Shown here: positions 25,788-33,518 of the stretch, piece by piece
How the letters are laid out: each line of letters starts with the position of its first letter
How positions within the stretch are numbered: the stretch's first letter is position 1
From: CAXMST01 sp038206985
GTDB taxonomy: Bacteria; Actinomycetota; Thermoleophilia; Solirubrobacterales; 70-9
DNA length: 64,000 bases
NCBI GenBank assembly: GCA_038206985.1
Contig: JBBRAH010000008.1
Location: 1 to 64,000, forward strand
Direction of reading: 5' to 3'
Notes under the pieces: model-generated
Databases searched by the model: none
Told to the model about the DNA's origin: nothing
Seen by the model: the letters and a program-made list of their open reading frames with translations, nothing else
Made by a program: the position numbers and the translations under genes

Positions 25788-26972
25788 ATGGGGGTGATGA
25801 GCACGCTCTTGCACACCCGGATCGGACGCTCCGTCGGCGTCCTCCTGCTCGGTCTGACCACGATCACGGTCGCGGGGATGGCGGTGCTGTGGCCCTCCGG
25901 AGAAGCTGAGTCCCCGCAGGTGGCGGGGATCGCCGGTGAGACGGTGGCCGCCGAGGTGATCCGGGTCGAGGAGCTTCCATGCCCGGGCACGGAGACCGAG
26001 GCCTGTCTGCAGATCGGGGTTGCTTTGGAGGAGGCGCCTGCAGGGCTCCCCGCCGAGGCGACGATCGAGCTCGGCAGTGCCAGCTTCAGCCCCGAGATCG
26101 ATGTCGGTGACTCGGTCCGGGTCGCCGCGAACCCTCCCGCGCCCGGCGCTGAAGCAACATTCAGCCTCGTCGACTTCGAACGGCGGGGGCCGATCCTGCT
26201 GCTCGCATTGGGCTTTGGCATCCTCGTGCTCTTGTTTGGGCGCCTGCGCGGCGGTCTCTCCCTGGTCGGACTCGGGCTCAGCCTGGCGATCGTGATGGTC
26301 TTCATCGTGCCGGCGATCCGGGATGGATCTGAGCCTGTGCTGGTGGCGATCGTTGGCGCCCTCGCCGTGATGCTCGTAACGATCTCCCTCGCTCACGGCC
26401 TCGGCGCCAAGAGCGCGGCGGCGATGCTGGGGACGAGCGGCAGCCTGATCCTGGTGGCGCTGCTGGCGCTGATCTTCACCGAGCTCGCGCAACTGACGGG
26501 GTTCAGCTCCGAGGAGGCCACCCTGCTTGCCTCCGATAGCTCGATCTCGGTTCAGGGGCTGCTGCTCGCCGGCATGGTGATCGGGGCGCTGGGGGTGCTC
26601 GACGATGTCACCGTCAGCCAGTCCTCAACGGTGATGGCGCTGCGCTCGGCGAGCCCGGCGATGGGCACGCGCGAGCTCTACACCCGAGCGATCGCGGTTG
26701 GCCGCGATCACATCACCGCCACCGTCAACACCCTCGTACTCGCCTATGTCGGCGCCGGCCTGCCGATCCTGCTGATCTTCAGCGCCGGGGATATCGGCTT
26801 TGGAGAGGCGCTCAACTCCGAGATTGTCGCGACCGAGGTGGTCGCGATGCTGGTCGGCTCGATCGGGCTGATCGCTGCGGTGCCGATCACGACCGCGCTG
26901 GCCGCCATACTCGCAACTCGCTTACCCGAGGATGTGCTCGAGCGCGAAGTCGAACACGGGCACGTCCACTGA
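25788..26972 (+). CDS. YibE/F-family membrane protein
   Basis: The 394-residue protein has one N-terminal membrane helix, an exported beta-rich segment (about 40-125), then seven or so membrane helices with GALGVLDDVTVSQSSTV, the conserved core of the YibE/F family. The family is widespread in Gram-positive bacteria and has no established function; a transport role has been suggested. Starts at 25788 and at 25797 are both possible, since GGGGG precedes the second. It is the last plus-strand gene before a minus-strand membrane-protein operon. Confidence 0.82.
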   Translation: MGVMSTLLHTRIGRSVGVLLLGLTTITVAGMAVLWPSGEAESPQVAGIAGETVAAEVIRVEELPCPGTETEACLQIGVALEEAPAGLPAEATIELGSASFSPEIDVGDSVRVAANPPAPGAEATFSLVDFERRGPILLLALGFGILVLLFGRLRGGLSLVGLGLSLAIVMVFIVPAIRDGSEPVLVAIVGALAVMLVTISLAHGLGAKSAAAMLGTSGSLILVALLALIFTELAQLTGFSSEEATLLASDSSISVQGLLLAGMVIGALGVLDDVTVSQSSTVMALRSASPAMGTRELYTRAIAVGRDHITATVNTLVLAYVGAGLPILLIFSAGDIGFGEALNSEIVATEVVAMLVGSIGLIAAVPITTALAAILATRLPEDVLEREVEHGHVH

Positions 26973-27025
26973 GTCCTGCCCCGGCGGCCCCGCAACTGCC
27001 CCCGGGATCCGCCGCGTAAGCGCGC

Positions 27026-27196
27026 TCAGCCGACCGAGATACCCGATGCAATCACCGCGACCGACATCAAGGCCGCGGTTGCGAACTTGAGCCGACCGGG
27101 CGTCATCCAGCGCGGCCGCCTGGCGGCGACGTAGGCGCGGATGCCCGTCGCCGACCCGACCGCCACGACTGCCGTTCCCATGCATTGCACGCACAT
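27026..27196 (-). CDS. Small membrane protein with N-terminal CxxC
   Basis: A 56-residue reading frame runs from ATG 27196 to TGA 27026. It begins MCVQCMGTAVVAVGSATG and ends with a second hydrophobic helix, so two membrane segments flank a basic loop (RAYVAARRPRW). GAGG stands 5 bases before the start. The MCxxC opening suggests metal or heme contact. It lies at the downstream end of the cupredoxin/membrane-protein operon. No homologue is recalled with certainty. Confidence 0.6.
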   Translation of the reverse strand: MCVQCMGTAVVAVGSATGIRAYVAARRPRWMTPGRLKFATAALMSVAVIASGISVG

Positions 27197-27221
27197 GCCG
27201 GCCTCAGTATGCCAGCACGGG

Positions 27222-27401
27222 TCATCCGGGTCCCGGGCCCGAGCCGCCGTCCTCCTCCGACTCCTCAGGGGGCAGGTTCCGCGCCCGCACGGCGCTGACC
27301 ACGATCGCCGCCAGCACGGCGAGAACCGGAATCAGATAGAGCACCGCGTGGTACCAGTCCCCGACGTGTGCGAGCAGCAGCGCGCCCACGGGGTCAGGCA
27401 T
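27222..27401 (-). CDS. Small single-pass membrane protein
   Basis: This 59-residue frame starts with ATG at 27401, inside the last codons of the 490-residue membrane protein (8-bp overlap), so translation is coupled. One hydrophobic helix (LYLIPVLAVLAAIVVSAV) is followed by an acidic, Gly/Pro-rich tail (EESEEDGG). It resembles small accessory subunits that accompany membrane complexes, but no function can be assigned. Confidence 0.62.
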   Translation of the reverse strand: MPDPVGALLLAHVGDWYHAVLYLIPVLAVLAAIVVSAVRARNLPPEESEEDGGSGPGPG

Positions 27402-28866
27402 TCGCCTGGGTGAGCAGAAACAGGGCGAGCATGCTGAAGATCAGCATCACGACGAGCATCCATAGCTGCGACCAGGACGCGTCGCGGGTGTTGCCGAAGA
27501 TCGCCAGTGCCCGGTCGTGTCCGATGGCCAGAGCGAGCGCGTGTCCGACGACGATCGCCCCGAACTGGATCCAGCGGATCGCGGTGGCGCTGACCACCGT
27601 GTAGTCGATCGCCGAGCCGGCGGTGCCGAAGATGTTGGAGCCCTCGCCAAGTGGGTCGGAGAGTAGATAGGTGAACTGCGCCTGCTCCTGAAAGGCCACG
27701 AGACTGAAGTAGTGGGCGACCAGGTAGGCGAGGGCGATCGGGATGAACGCGTGCGCGAACATCGAGCCGAGCTCCCGCGCCTTCCGCTTGGTCCCGACGA
27801 TCCGCATGCCCTCGATCCCGGCCCAGAAGATGCCGAAAACGGCGGCCAGGGCGCCGGCGAAGAACAGCGTGTTGGCAAGCCGCAGCGCGAAGATCGGAGA
27901 CAGACCCGCGTCGGTGAAGGACTCGAAGGTGCTGGTGATGGCGTCCTTGAGGGCACCTTCCTGAGCGCCGTCGAAGCTGGTCGCCCCGATTGCCACGAGC
28001 ACGAGGGCGAGCGAACCGGCCGGCCCGGCCCAACCGGTGGTGCCCGAAAGAAAGCGCCGGACGCCGACACGCCCTTCGCGCACCTCGAAGACCGAGAGGC
28101 CGGCGAACATGCCGAAGTAGACGGAGAAGGTCTCCCCCTTCTCGCTGTAGTCCTCGACCCCGAACAGGGCCATCCCTATGAAGGTGATCGCGGTATAGAC
28201 CAGGCCGGCGATGGCGATGTCGTGTGGGGATACCCCGGCGGCCGCGAACCCGCTCTGTCCCCAGACCAGCTCGAACCAGACGAAGCCGAGCAGGCCGACA
28301 ACCGCGGGCCAGCGACCGAGCCGCTCTGGATAGGTGAAGGGCGTCGGGGCGCTCTGTCCGGCGATCAGCCTGAAGCCGGCCGACGCAGCGCGCCCGATCG
28401 CGCGCCAGGGGTTGAAAGCCTTGAAGACGTTGCCAAGCGCGACGCTGACCCCGACCATCCCGAGCCAGAGGGTCACGAAGACGAAGGTCACGGCGAAGTT
28501 GCGATCGGGGGCGACGGTCCCCGTCAGCCCCGAGTAGATCGTGAGGATCAAGAGGCCGACCCCGATCAGGCCGGCGAGGATCTCCGTGGCCGGGTTGATC
28601 AGGAGGGCGGAGAAGCGCTCGCTGAGCGGCCGCCAGAAGTCCTGCTCCAGCTTCGGCTCCCGCCAGAGGACGACGAGACCCGCGAAGGAGATGATCAGCA
28701 GTACCGCCACGCCCCAGGCGAGCAGCCACTCGGGTAGGGGCAGATCGGCGCGGCCGATGAGGCCGTGGGCGTCGGCGTCGGCCGGGAACAGGGCCGAGGT
28801 GGCCGCGGCGGCGACAAGTATCGCCACCGCGGCCGGCCAACAGTCCTTGATCGCGCGAGGGATCAA
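27394..28866 (-). CDS. Polytopic membrane protein of unknown function
   Basis: The 490-residue protein has about 11-12 hydrophobic segments and conserved-looking loops (FKAFNPWRAIGRA, ATSFDG, AGSAIDYTVVSATAIRW). Homologues in high-GC actinobacteria are sometimes labelled fenitrothion hydrolase, a name I would not transfer. It starts 4 bp inside the end of the upstream cupredoxin-like lipoprotein gene and is followed by two tiny membrane proteins. The set therefore looks like a membrane complex with an exported copper-type partner. Substrate and reaction are unknown. Confidence 0.72.
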   Translation of the reverse strand: MIPRAIKDCWPAAVAILVAAAATSALFPADADAHGLIGRADLPLPEWLLAWGVAVLLIISFAGLVVLWREPKLEQDFWRPLSERFSALLINPATEILAGLIGVGLLILTIYSGLTGTVAPDRNFAVTFVFVTLWLGMVGVSVALGNVFKAFNPWRAIGRAASAGFRLIAGQSAPTPFTYPERLGRWPAVVGLLGFVWFELVWGQSGFAAAGVSPHDIAIAGLVYTAITFIGMALFGVEDYSEKGETFSVYFGMFAGLSVFEVREGRVGVRRFLSGTTGWAGPAGSLALVLVAIGATSFDGAQEGALKDAITSTFESFTDAGLSPIFALRLANTLFFAGALAAVFGIFWAGIEGMRIVGTKRKARELGSMFAHAFIPIALAYLVAHYFSLVAFQEQAQFTYLLSDPLGEGSNIFGTAGSAIDYTVVSATAIRWIQFGAIVVGHALALAIGHDRALAIFGNTRDASWSQLWMLVVMLIFSMLALFLLTQANA

Positions 28867-29300
28867 GGATTGACCGTGAGCTGCGCGATCGGGACGGCCG
28901 AGTTCTCGAGCTCGACCTCGAACACACCCTCGATGTCCGCCTCGAAGTCGAACTTTGCGGGCTGACCGGGCGCGACCTCACCCATGACGTCGTAGCCGTG
29001 GATATGCACCTCCTCGGGCGCATCGGCGTTGACCTCGAGGACGATCTGATCGCCCTTGTTGTAGTCGAGATCCTGGAGGCCGCCGTCGGGCTCGCCCCCG
29101 GTGACATTGATGGTGACTCTCTCGAGCTTGGGCTCCGCCGGCGGCTTGGCCGCACTCGTCGTGCTAGTCGTGTCCTCGCTGGTCGAGCTGGCCCCCGCCG
29201 TGGACGTGGTCGAGTCGTCGTCACCGCATCCCGCCGCGACGACGAACAACGCCGCGATCGCGAGGAGGGCGGCCAGGAACCTTGCTTGCTTGAACTGCAT
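28863..29300 (-). CDS. Cupredoxin-like lipoprotein
   Basis: The 145-residue protein has a signal peptide with lipobox (VVAAGC), a Ser/Thr-rich linker (about 28-55) and a C-terminal domain of cupredoxin shape (VTINVTGGEP, EEVHIHGYDV, GVFEVELENS). The HIHGYD pair could bind metal, but the cysteine and methionine ligands of a classical blue-copper site are not visible. It is translationally coupled (ATGA) to the polytopic membrane protein that follows, and probably serves as its exported partner. Confidence 0.78.
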   Translation of the reverse strand: MQFKQARFLAALLAIAALFVVAAGCGDDDSTTSTAGASSTSEDTTSTTSAAKPPAEPKLERVTINVTGGEPDGGLQDLDYNKGDQIVLEVNADAPEEVHIHGYDVMGEVAPGQPAKFDFEADIEGVFEVELENSAVPIAQLTVNP

Positions 29301-29369
29301 CGTGAACTCCTCACATGAAGTGGGCCGCGATCCGAGCCGCAGCTTCAGGAGCTGGATGTCTCGCGGGTC

Positions 29370-29555
29370 CTAGGGCTTTGCTCCGGCGGGCGAGCCCGCC
29401 GGAGCGGGAGCCTCGCGCTGGGTCTGCTGACCGCCCGTGTCGAGTGAGGGAGCATCGATCCCCTCGGTACCGCCGAGGAAGACGAACAGGATCACGGCGA
29501 CGACGCCGATGACGAGTCCCAGGGCAATTCCGATCACGCGATCGGAACGGCTCAT
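29370..29555 (-). CDS. Small single-pass membrane protein
   Basis: The 61-residue product has an N-terminal basic stretch, one strong helix (VIGIALGLVIGVVAVILFVF) and an Ala/Pro-rich tail. Its ATG at 29555 overlaps the stop of the preceding gene by 4 bp, which decides the start. It sits 69 bp before the cupredoxin-like gene and may belong to the same operon. Function unknown. Confidence 0.6.
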   Translation of the reverse strand: MSRSDRVIGIALGLVIGVVAVILFVFLGGTEGIDAPSLDTGGQQTQREAPAPAGSPAGAKP

Positions 29556-29899
29556 GACGCGCCCCGGGGGCGGTAGCAGGCGGGTCCCGGGGGTGACCGG
29601 CCCGAGAGGCGGGCGGCGATCAGTTCGCCACCGCGGGAGCCGAAGCTGCGGACGAAGGCCGGACGCCGAGGGCGCCATTGGCTGCGGCCCATTGAGGGTC
29701 GAGACTCGATCGCGCGGCCCGACAGGCGTTCGATCAACTGCTCGGCGGGCATCCTGCCGACAAGCAAGTGGGCCAGCAGCAGCAGCGTCGGCAACATGCC
29801 GAGACCCAGGTTGTGGGCACCGGCCAGCCAGATCAGCGCGCAGGCAAGCGCGGCTGCGACGTAAGGCGTCGCGACGTTTCGCTTCAGGTGCTCCACCAC
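29552..29899 (-). CDS. Hypothetical membrane protein
   Basis: The 115-residue product has two hydrophobic segments (about 12-28 and 33-48) and a strongly basic C-terminal half (SMGRSQWRPRRPAF). I recognise no domain. It is coupled by a 4-bp overlap to the small membrane protein that follows and lies just downstream of the PqqC-like gene. The basic tail may be cytoplasmic. Confidence 0.55.
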   Translation of the reverse strand: MVEHLKRNVATPYVAAALACALIWLAGAHNLGLGMLPTLLLLAHLLVGRMPAEQLIERLSGRAIESRPSMGRSQWRPRRPAFVRSFGSRGGELIAARLSGRSPPGPACYRPRGAS

Positions 29900-29920
29900 G
29901 TGGAGCCTAACGAACCGGGC

Positions 29921-30535
29921 TCAGCTGACCCCGTCGAGCAGCTTCCAGTTGGCCTCGAACGCCTGCTCGGCTGCAGCGACCGCGAGGTCCTCGGAGTCCG
30001 CATCGGTGAGTAGACCCTCGAGCAGTTCGCGGCCTTCGGCGGCGTGCTCGACGTCGCGGCCACGATGGACCGTGAAGTACTCGATCCCGCTGCCGTCGCT
30101 GACACCGTAATGCTGGTCCAGGCCCTCGAGCTTGGTCTTCGAGATCTCCGGCTGGCCGCTCTCGATCGCGTAGAGGCGCGCCAGCGCGGCGATCGCCCCG
30201 TCCGCGCGGGTCCAGGTCTCGACACAGAGGGTGGTCTCGGCGTTGGCCGCGGCGGCGGAGTCACCCTCGACCGCCTCGACGAAGCCGTCCCAGAGGGCGA
30301 CGTGCGCCTGCTCCTCGCGGGCGTGGCCGACCAGGTCAGACTCGGCGGGGAGCTGCTCGGCGACGTAGCCGGAGACGGTTGCGATGGCCTCGACGGCGTG
30401 CCGATACTGGCCGGAGTAGTCGGCGAGCTCGGAAGCACTCAGCTCACCGGCTGACCAGCGCGTGTAGAAGTCGTGCTCGAGCACGTTGTGGCGGCTGCGG
30501 GCTGCTTCGATCCGGTCCCAGACGGTCTGCTTCAC
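29921..30535 (-). CDS. Heme-oxygenase-fold protein (TenA/PqqC/CADD-like)
   Basis: The 204-residue all-helical protein has the pattern of the PqqC/TenA superfamily: a histidine-rich core (LEHDFYTRW, YRHAVEAI, HAREEQAHVALW, YFTVHRGRDVEHA). Glu and His residues are spaced as in the di-iron CADD-type members that make p-aminobenzoate. Enzymatic role and partner are unknown. GTG at 30535 with GAGGAG upstream gives the natural N-terminus KQTVWDRIEAARS; the frame upstream is unrelated. Confidence 0.78.
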   Translation of the reverse strand: MKQTVWDRIEAARSRHNVLEHDFYTRWSAGELSASELADYSGQYRHAVEAIATVSGYVAEQLPAESDLVGHAREEQAHVALWDGFVEAVEGDSAAAANAETTLCVETWTRADGAIAALARLYAIESGQPEISKTKLEGLDQHYGVSDGSGIEYFTVHRGRDVEHAAEGRELLEGLLTDADSEDLAVAAAEQAFEANWKLLDGVS

Positions 30536-30618
30536 GGTGTACTCCTCAGCTTGTTGGACGGTGGCTGCAGCATATCGCCGCACGGCGACGGGCCCCGGCT
30601 CCCGGTCCTTGGGTGATC

Positions 30619-30624
30619 TAGCAT
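30619..30624 (+). promoter_or_regulatory. Predicted -10 hexamer before an ATC-initiated gene
   Basis: TAGCAT ends 7 bases before the ATC at 30632, exactly where a leaderless start codon is expected in this window. Confidence 0.45.
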
Positions 30625-30631
30625 CCCGACC

Positions 30632-31444
30632 ATCAGACCGCCCCGCAACGACATCCCGGTCCCGATCTTCCCCCCCGGCCTCGACTGGGTCGGCGACGAG
30701 CCGATCGCGGCTGAGAGAATCACCGCGAAGGGACCGCTGCTGGTGCACTTCTTCGAGGCCGGCGAGCTCGCCAGCGTGCAGAGCCTCCCCCACGTCCAGG
30801 CCTGGGCCGACCGCTACCGCCCGGCCGGACTCACGACCGTAGGCGTCCACACCCCGCGATCGGACCTGGCCCGCTCACCGGAGGCCCTCGCCCAAGCGCT
30901 GACGCGACTCGGCCTCGACATCCCCGTCGCGGCCGACAACGACTACCGCGTCTGGCACGCCTACGGCTGCAAGGGCTGGCCCTCCCTGTTCCTCTGGGGC
31001 CGCGGTGGCCGGCTGCGCTGGTTCCACTTTGGAGTAGGCGGCCTGGCCAGCACCGAGACCGCTATCCGCGAGGAGCTCCAGGCGGGCGATGAGGCCCGGG
31101 AGTTGCCCAGCCTCGTTCACGAGGACGAGACGGAGGGGACCGAGGTGGTCAAGCCGAGCGACGAGGTCTTCCCCGGGGGTGCCCAGGACAAGCCCTGGCA
31201 CCCTGAGCCCGGCGAGCCGCTCGAGGTCGAGTACGCGGGTGCGGGCGCCTGGGCCGCACTCGACGGAGCGGGCGCCGTGACCGTCAGCGTCGATGGCGCC
31301 CCTGAAACCCACGAACTGTCAGTCAAGGGACCCGGTCTCTACGAACTCTCAGCGCATCCCTCGCACGGGCTGCACGAGGTCCGCATCGACCTCGGCGAAG
31401 GCGTGCGGCTCTGGTCGGTGGCCTTCGCGGCCGGCAGCGCCTGA
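30632..31444 (+). CDS. Thioredoxin-fold protein, probable ATC start
   Basis: The 270-residue product has a TlpA-like thioredoxin fold at residues about 1-150 (FPPGLDWVGDEPIAAE, GPLLVHFFEAGELAS, GVHTPR, GCKGWPSLFLWG) and a C-terminal beta domain. The CxxC is absent, so it is not a thiol oxidoreductase. Homologous sequence continues upstream of the first GTG (30743) to an in-frame TGA at 30614, with no ATG, GTG or TTG in between. The ATC at 30632 is 7 bases after a TAGCAT box and is the best start. A sequencing error remains possible. Confidence 0.7.
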   Translation: MRPPRNDIPVPIFPPGLDWVGDEPIAAERITAKGPLLVHFFEAGELASVQSLPHVQAWADRYRPAGLTTVGVHTPRSDLARSPEALAQALTRLGLDIPVAADNDYRVWHAYGCKGWPSLFLWGRGGRLRWFHFGVGGLASTETAIREELQAGDEARELPSLVHEDETEGTEVVKPSDEVFPGGAQDKPWHPEPGEPLEVEYAGAGAWAALDGAGAVTVSVDGAPETHELSVKGPGLYELSAHPSHGLHEVRIDLGEGVRLWSVAFAAGSA

Positions 31445-31466
31445 AGCGCCCCGCCGACTCCGAGCC

Positions 31467-32447
31467 TCAGGCCCGGGCGGCGAGTTCGGTCCGGATCTCC
31501 TTGGGGAGCATGAAACGCACGTCCTCATCGACGGTGCGCAGCTCAGAGACATCGGTGGCGCCGCGGTCGCGGAAGAATTCGACGAGCGCTGAGACGAGTT
31601 CCTCGGGGGCGCTGGCGCCTGAGGTGATGCCGACGGTCTCGACGCCCTCGAGCCACTCCTCCTCGACCTGGCCGGCGTTGTCGATCAGATGGGAGGCCGT
31701 GCCGAGCTCCCTCGTCACGTCCACCAGGCGGTTGGAGTTGGAGGAGTTCCTGGAGCCGATGACGAGAACCAGGTCGCACTCGCGCGCCAGTTGCTTGACC
31801 GCGAGCTGCCGGTTGGTCGTCGCGTAACAGATGTCGTCGGACTTGCTGCTGACGATGTTGGGGTAGCGCTCCCGCAGCCGGGCGATGATCTCGGCCGTCT
31901 CGTCCACGGAGAGCGTCGTCTGCGTGATGAAGGCGACCTTGTCGGGATCGGGAACCTCGACCGTGTCTACATCCGCGGCCGTCTCGACGAGGATGATCGC
32001 CTCCGGTGCCTCGCCGGTCGTGCCCTCGACCTCCTCGTGGCCGTCGTGCCCGATGAGGATGATCGTGTAGCCCTTTTCAGCGAAGCGCCGAGCCGAGACG
32101 TGAACCTTGGTGACGAGCGGGCAGGTCGCGTCGATCGTGTGCAGCCCGCGGGCCGCGGCGTTCTCGTGCACCGAAGGGGCGACGCCGTGGGCGCTGAAGA
32201 CCACGTGGGCACCCTCGGGCACCTCGGTCTCCTCCTCGACGAAGATCGCTCCCCGCTTGGCGAGCTCGGAGACCACATGCTTGTTGTGGACGATCTCCTT
32301 GCGGACGTAGACCGGCGGGCCGTAGATGTCGAGCGCGTGCTCGACCGTCTGTACGGCACGGTCCACTCCCGCGCAGTATCCGCGCGGTGCAGCGAGGAGC
32401 ACCCGGCTGGGTGCCCCCGATCCGGTTTCGGTCGTGGCGGCGGGCAT
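31467..32447 (-). CDS. ispH: 4-hydroxy-3-methylbut-2-enyl diphosphate reductase
   Basis: IspH is the last enzyme of the MEP isoprenoid pathway, a [4Fe-4S] protein producing isopentenyl and dimethylallyl diphosphate. The 326-residue protein carries the three cluster cysteines in PRGYCAGVDRA, DATCPLVTKVH and DDICYATTNRQ, with the substrate motifs EIVHNKHVV and SSNSNRLV. ATG at 32447 has a TACCCT hexamer 8 bases upstream. It converges with the thioredoxin-fold gene over a 22-bp gap. Confidence 0.97.
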   Translation of the reverse strand: MPAATTETGSGAPSRVLLAAPRGYCAGVDRAVQTVEHALDIYGPPVYVRKEIVHNKHVVSELAKRGAIFVEEETEVPEGAHVVFSAHGVAPSVHENAAARGLHTIDATCPLVTKVHVSARRFAEKGYTIILIGHDGHEEVEGTTGEAPEAIILVETAADVDTVEVPDPDKVAFITQTTLSVDETAEIIARLRERYPNIVSSKSDDICYATTNRQLAVKQLARECDLVLVIGSRNSSNSNRLVDVTRELGTASHLIDNAGQVEEEWLEGVETVGITSGASAPEELVSALVEFFRDRGATDVSELRTVDEDVRFMLPKEIRTELAARA

Positions 32448-32455
32448 AGATACAA

Positions 32456-32461
32456 AGGGTA
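32456..32461 (-). promoter_or_regulatory. Predicted -10 hexamer of ispH
   Basis: On the minus strand TACCCT ends 8 bases before the ATG at 32447. It overlaps the very end of the RDD gene's 3' flank. Confidence 0.45.
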
Positions 32462-32466
32462 ACGGT

Positions 32467-33474
32467 CTAGGTCTGTTGGCTCGTGGCGTGGTCGCCCCTT
32501 GCCCACTCTCGGGGGTTGCTCGACCATGGGGCCGAGGCTTCGTCGTAGATCACCTCGGTGTCCGCTATCCGGTCGTGCCAGCCGCGCCGCTGCGGGTTGA
32601 CGAGGATCGCGAGATAGCCCGCCAGGAGCGGGAGGATCGAGAGCGGAATGGCAAATAAGCGCTGGAGAGAGCGTCCAAAGCCGATCTCATGCGATCCTTC
32701 GTGCTGCAGTCGGATGCCGAGGAAGCGCATTCCCGGCGTCTGGCCCGCCAGCGACCAGAAGGTGACCAGATAGCCGCCGATCGCCGAGAAGCCGGCCAGC
32801 ACCAGGAGCACGATCGCGACCGGCGAAAGGCCGTCCTGGGTGTCACCGAAGGCAACCGGGATGATCGAGGCGAGCAGACCCGAAACGATCGAGAGCGCGC
32901 CGAACATCAAGGCGAGATCTAGCCCCATCGCGAGCAGACGCGTGATCAGGCCCGCCTGATTGGTTTCGGCGTCGTGACCGGGTCGCCGCACGATCCGGTG
33001 CGCCAGGCGTTCGGCGAGGTCATCCAGGCGCTCGGTGATCCTGCTGATGCTGCGGCCTACATCGCTGATCAACCCGAAACCCTGCTGCGCGATCGCCGCC
33101 CGCACCTCGGGTGCCTCGGCGACGCGCTCGACCAGCATCTGCGCCTTGTCGGAGGCGAGGATGTCCTCCCAGATCCGATCAGCTGCGTCGCTGTTGAGCG
33201 CGCGACCGACCAGGTCCTCGATCTCGGTCTTGGCAACCGCCTCCTCGATCACCGCTTGCAGCTTGCCGTCCTCGGCCAGACGGATCAGGGCCCGCTCGAC
33301 CGCGGGGCTCTCCATGGCCTGAACGATCGACTCCTCGACGGCTGTATCCAGGGCGCGGTTCACGCCGGTGGCGCCGGCAATGCCCCGGGCGCCCCTGGCT
33401 CCCTGGCCGATGATCCGGGAGGCCAGCGGCTCGCCGCCCGGGGATCTCGCCTCGCGGCGGTTCTCGTCGGTCAT
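32467..33474 (-). CDS. RDD-family membrane protein
   Basis: The 335-residue protein has a long soluble helical N-terminal half (about 1-165, with AVEESIVQAMESPAVERALIR-like amphipathic segments) and an RDD domain with three or four membrane helices (RLLAMGLDLALMFGAL, GQTPGMRFLGIRL, RGWHDRIADT). RDD proteins have no common function; some affect transport or sodium tolerance. Its ATG overlaps the stop of a five-codon frame that has the leaderless promoter (see the entry at 33471). Confidence 0.85.
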   Translation of the reverse strand: MTDENRREARSPGGEPLASRIIGQGARGARGIAGATGVNRALDTAVEESIVQAMESPAVERALIRLAEDGKLQAVIEEAVAKTEIEDLVGRALNSDAADRIWEDILASDKAQMLVERVAEAPEVRAAIAQQGFGLISDVGRSISRITERLDDLAERLAHRIVRRPGHDAETNQAGLITRLLAMGLDLALMFGALSIVSGLLASIIPVAFGDTQDGLSPVAIVLLVLAGFSAIGGYLVTFWSLAGQTPGMRFLGIRLQHEGSHEIGFGRSLQRLFAIPLSILPLLAGYLAILVNPQRRGWHDRIADTEVIYDEASAPWSSNPREWARGDHATSQQT

Positions 33475-33488
33475 CGTGCGCCAGCCAT
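33471..33488 (-). CDS. Five-codon leader mini-ORF (MAGAR) coupled to the RDD gene
   Basis: TAGACT (minus strand, 33496-33501) is followed 7 bases later by an ATG at 33488, which opens a five-codon frame ending in TGA within the ATGA of the RDD start. The RDD ATG itself has no ribosome site. Leaderless initiation on the mini-ORF with termination-reinitiation would explain the arrangement. This is inferred from spacing only. Confidence 0.35.
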   Translation of the reverse strand: MAGAR

Positions 33489-33495
33489 CGCCGCG

Positions 33496-33501
33496 AGTCT
33501 A
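33496..33501 (-). promoter_or_regulatory. Predicted -10 hexamer of the RDD gene and mini-ORF
   Basis: TAGACT on the minus strand ends 7 bases before the mini-ORF ATG at 33488. Confidence 0.4.
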
Positions 33502-33518
33502 CGGCGCGGCTGAGCCGC

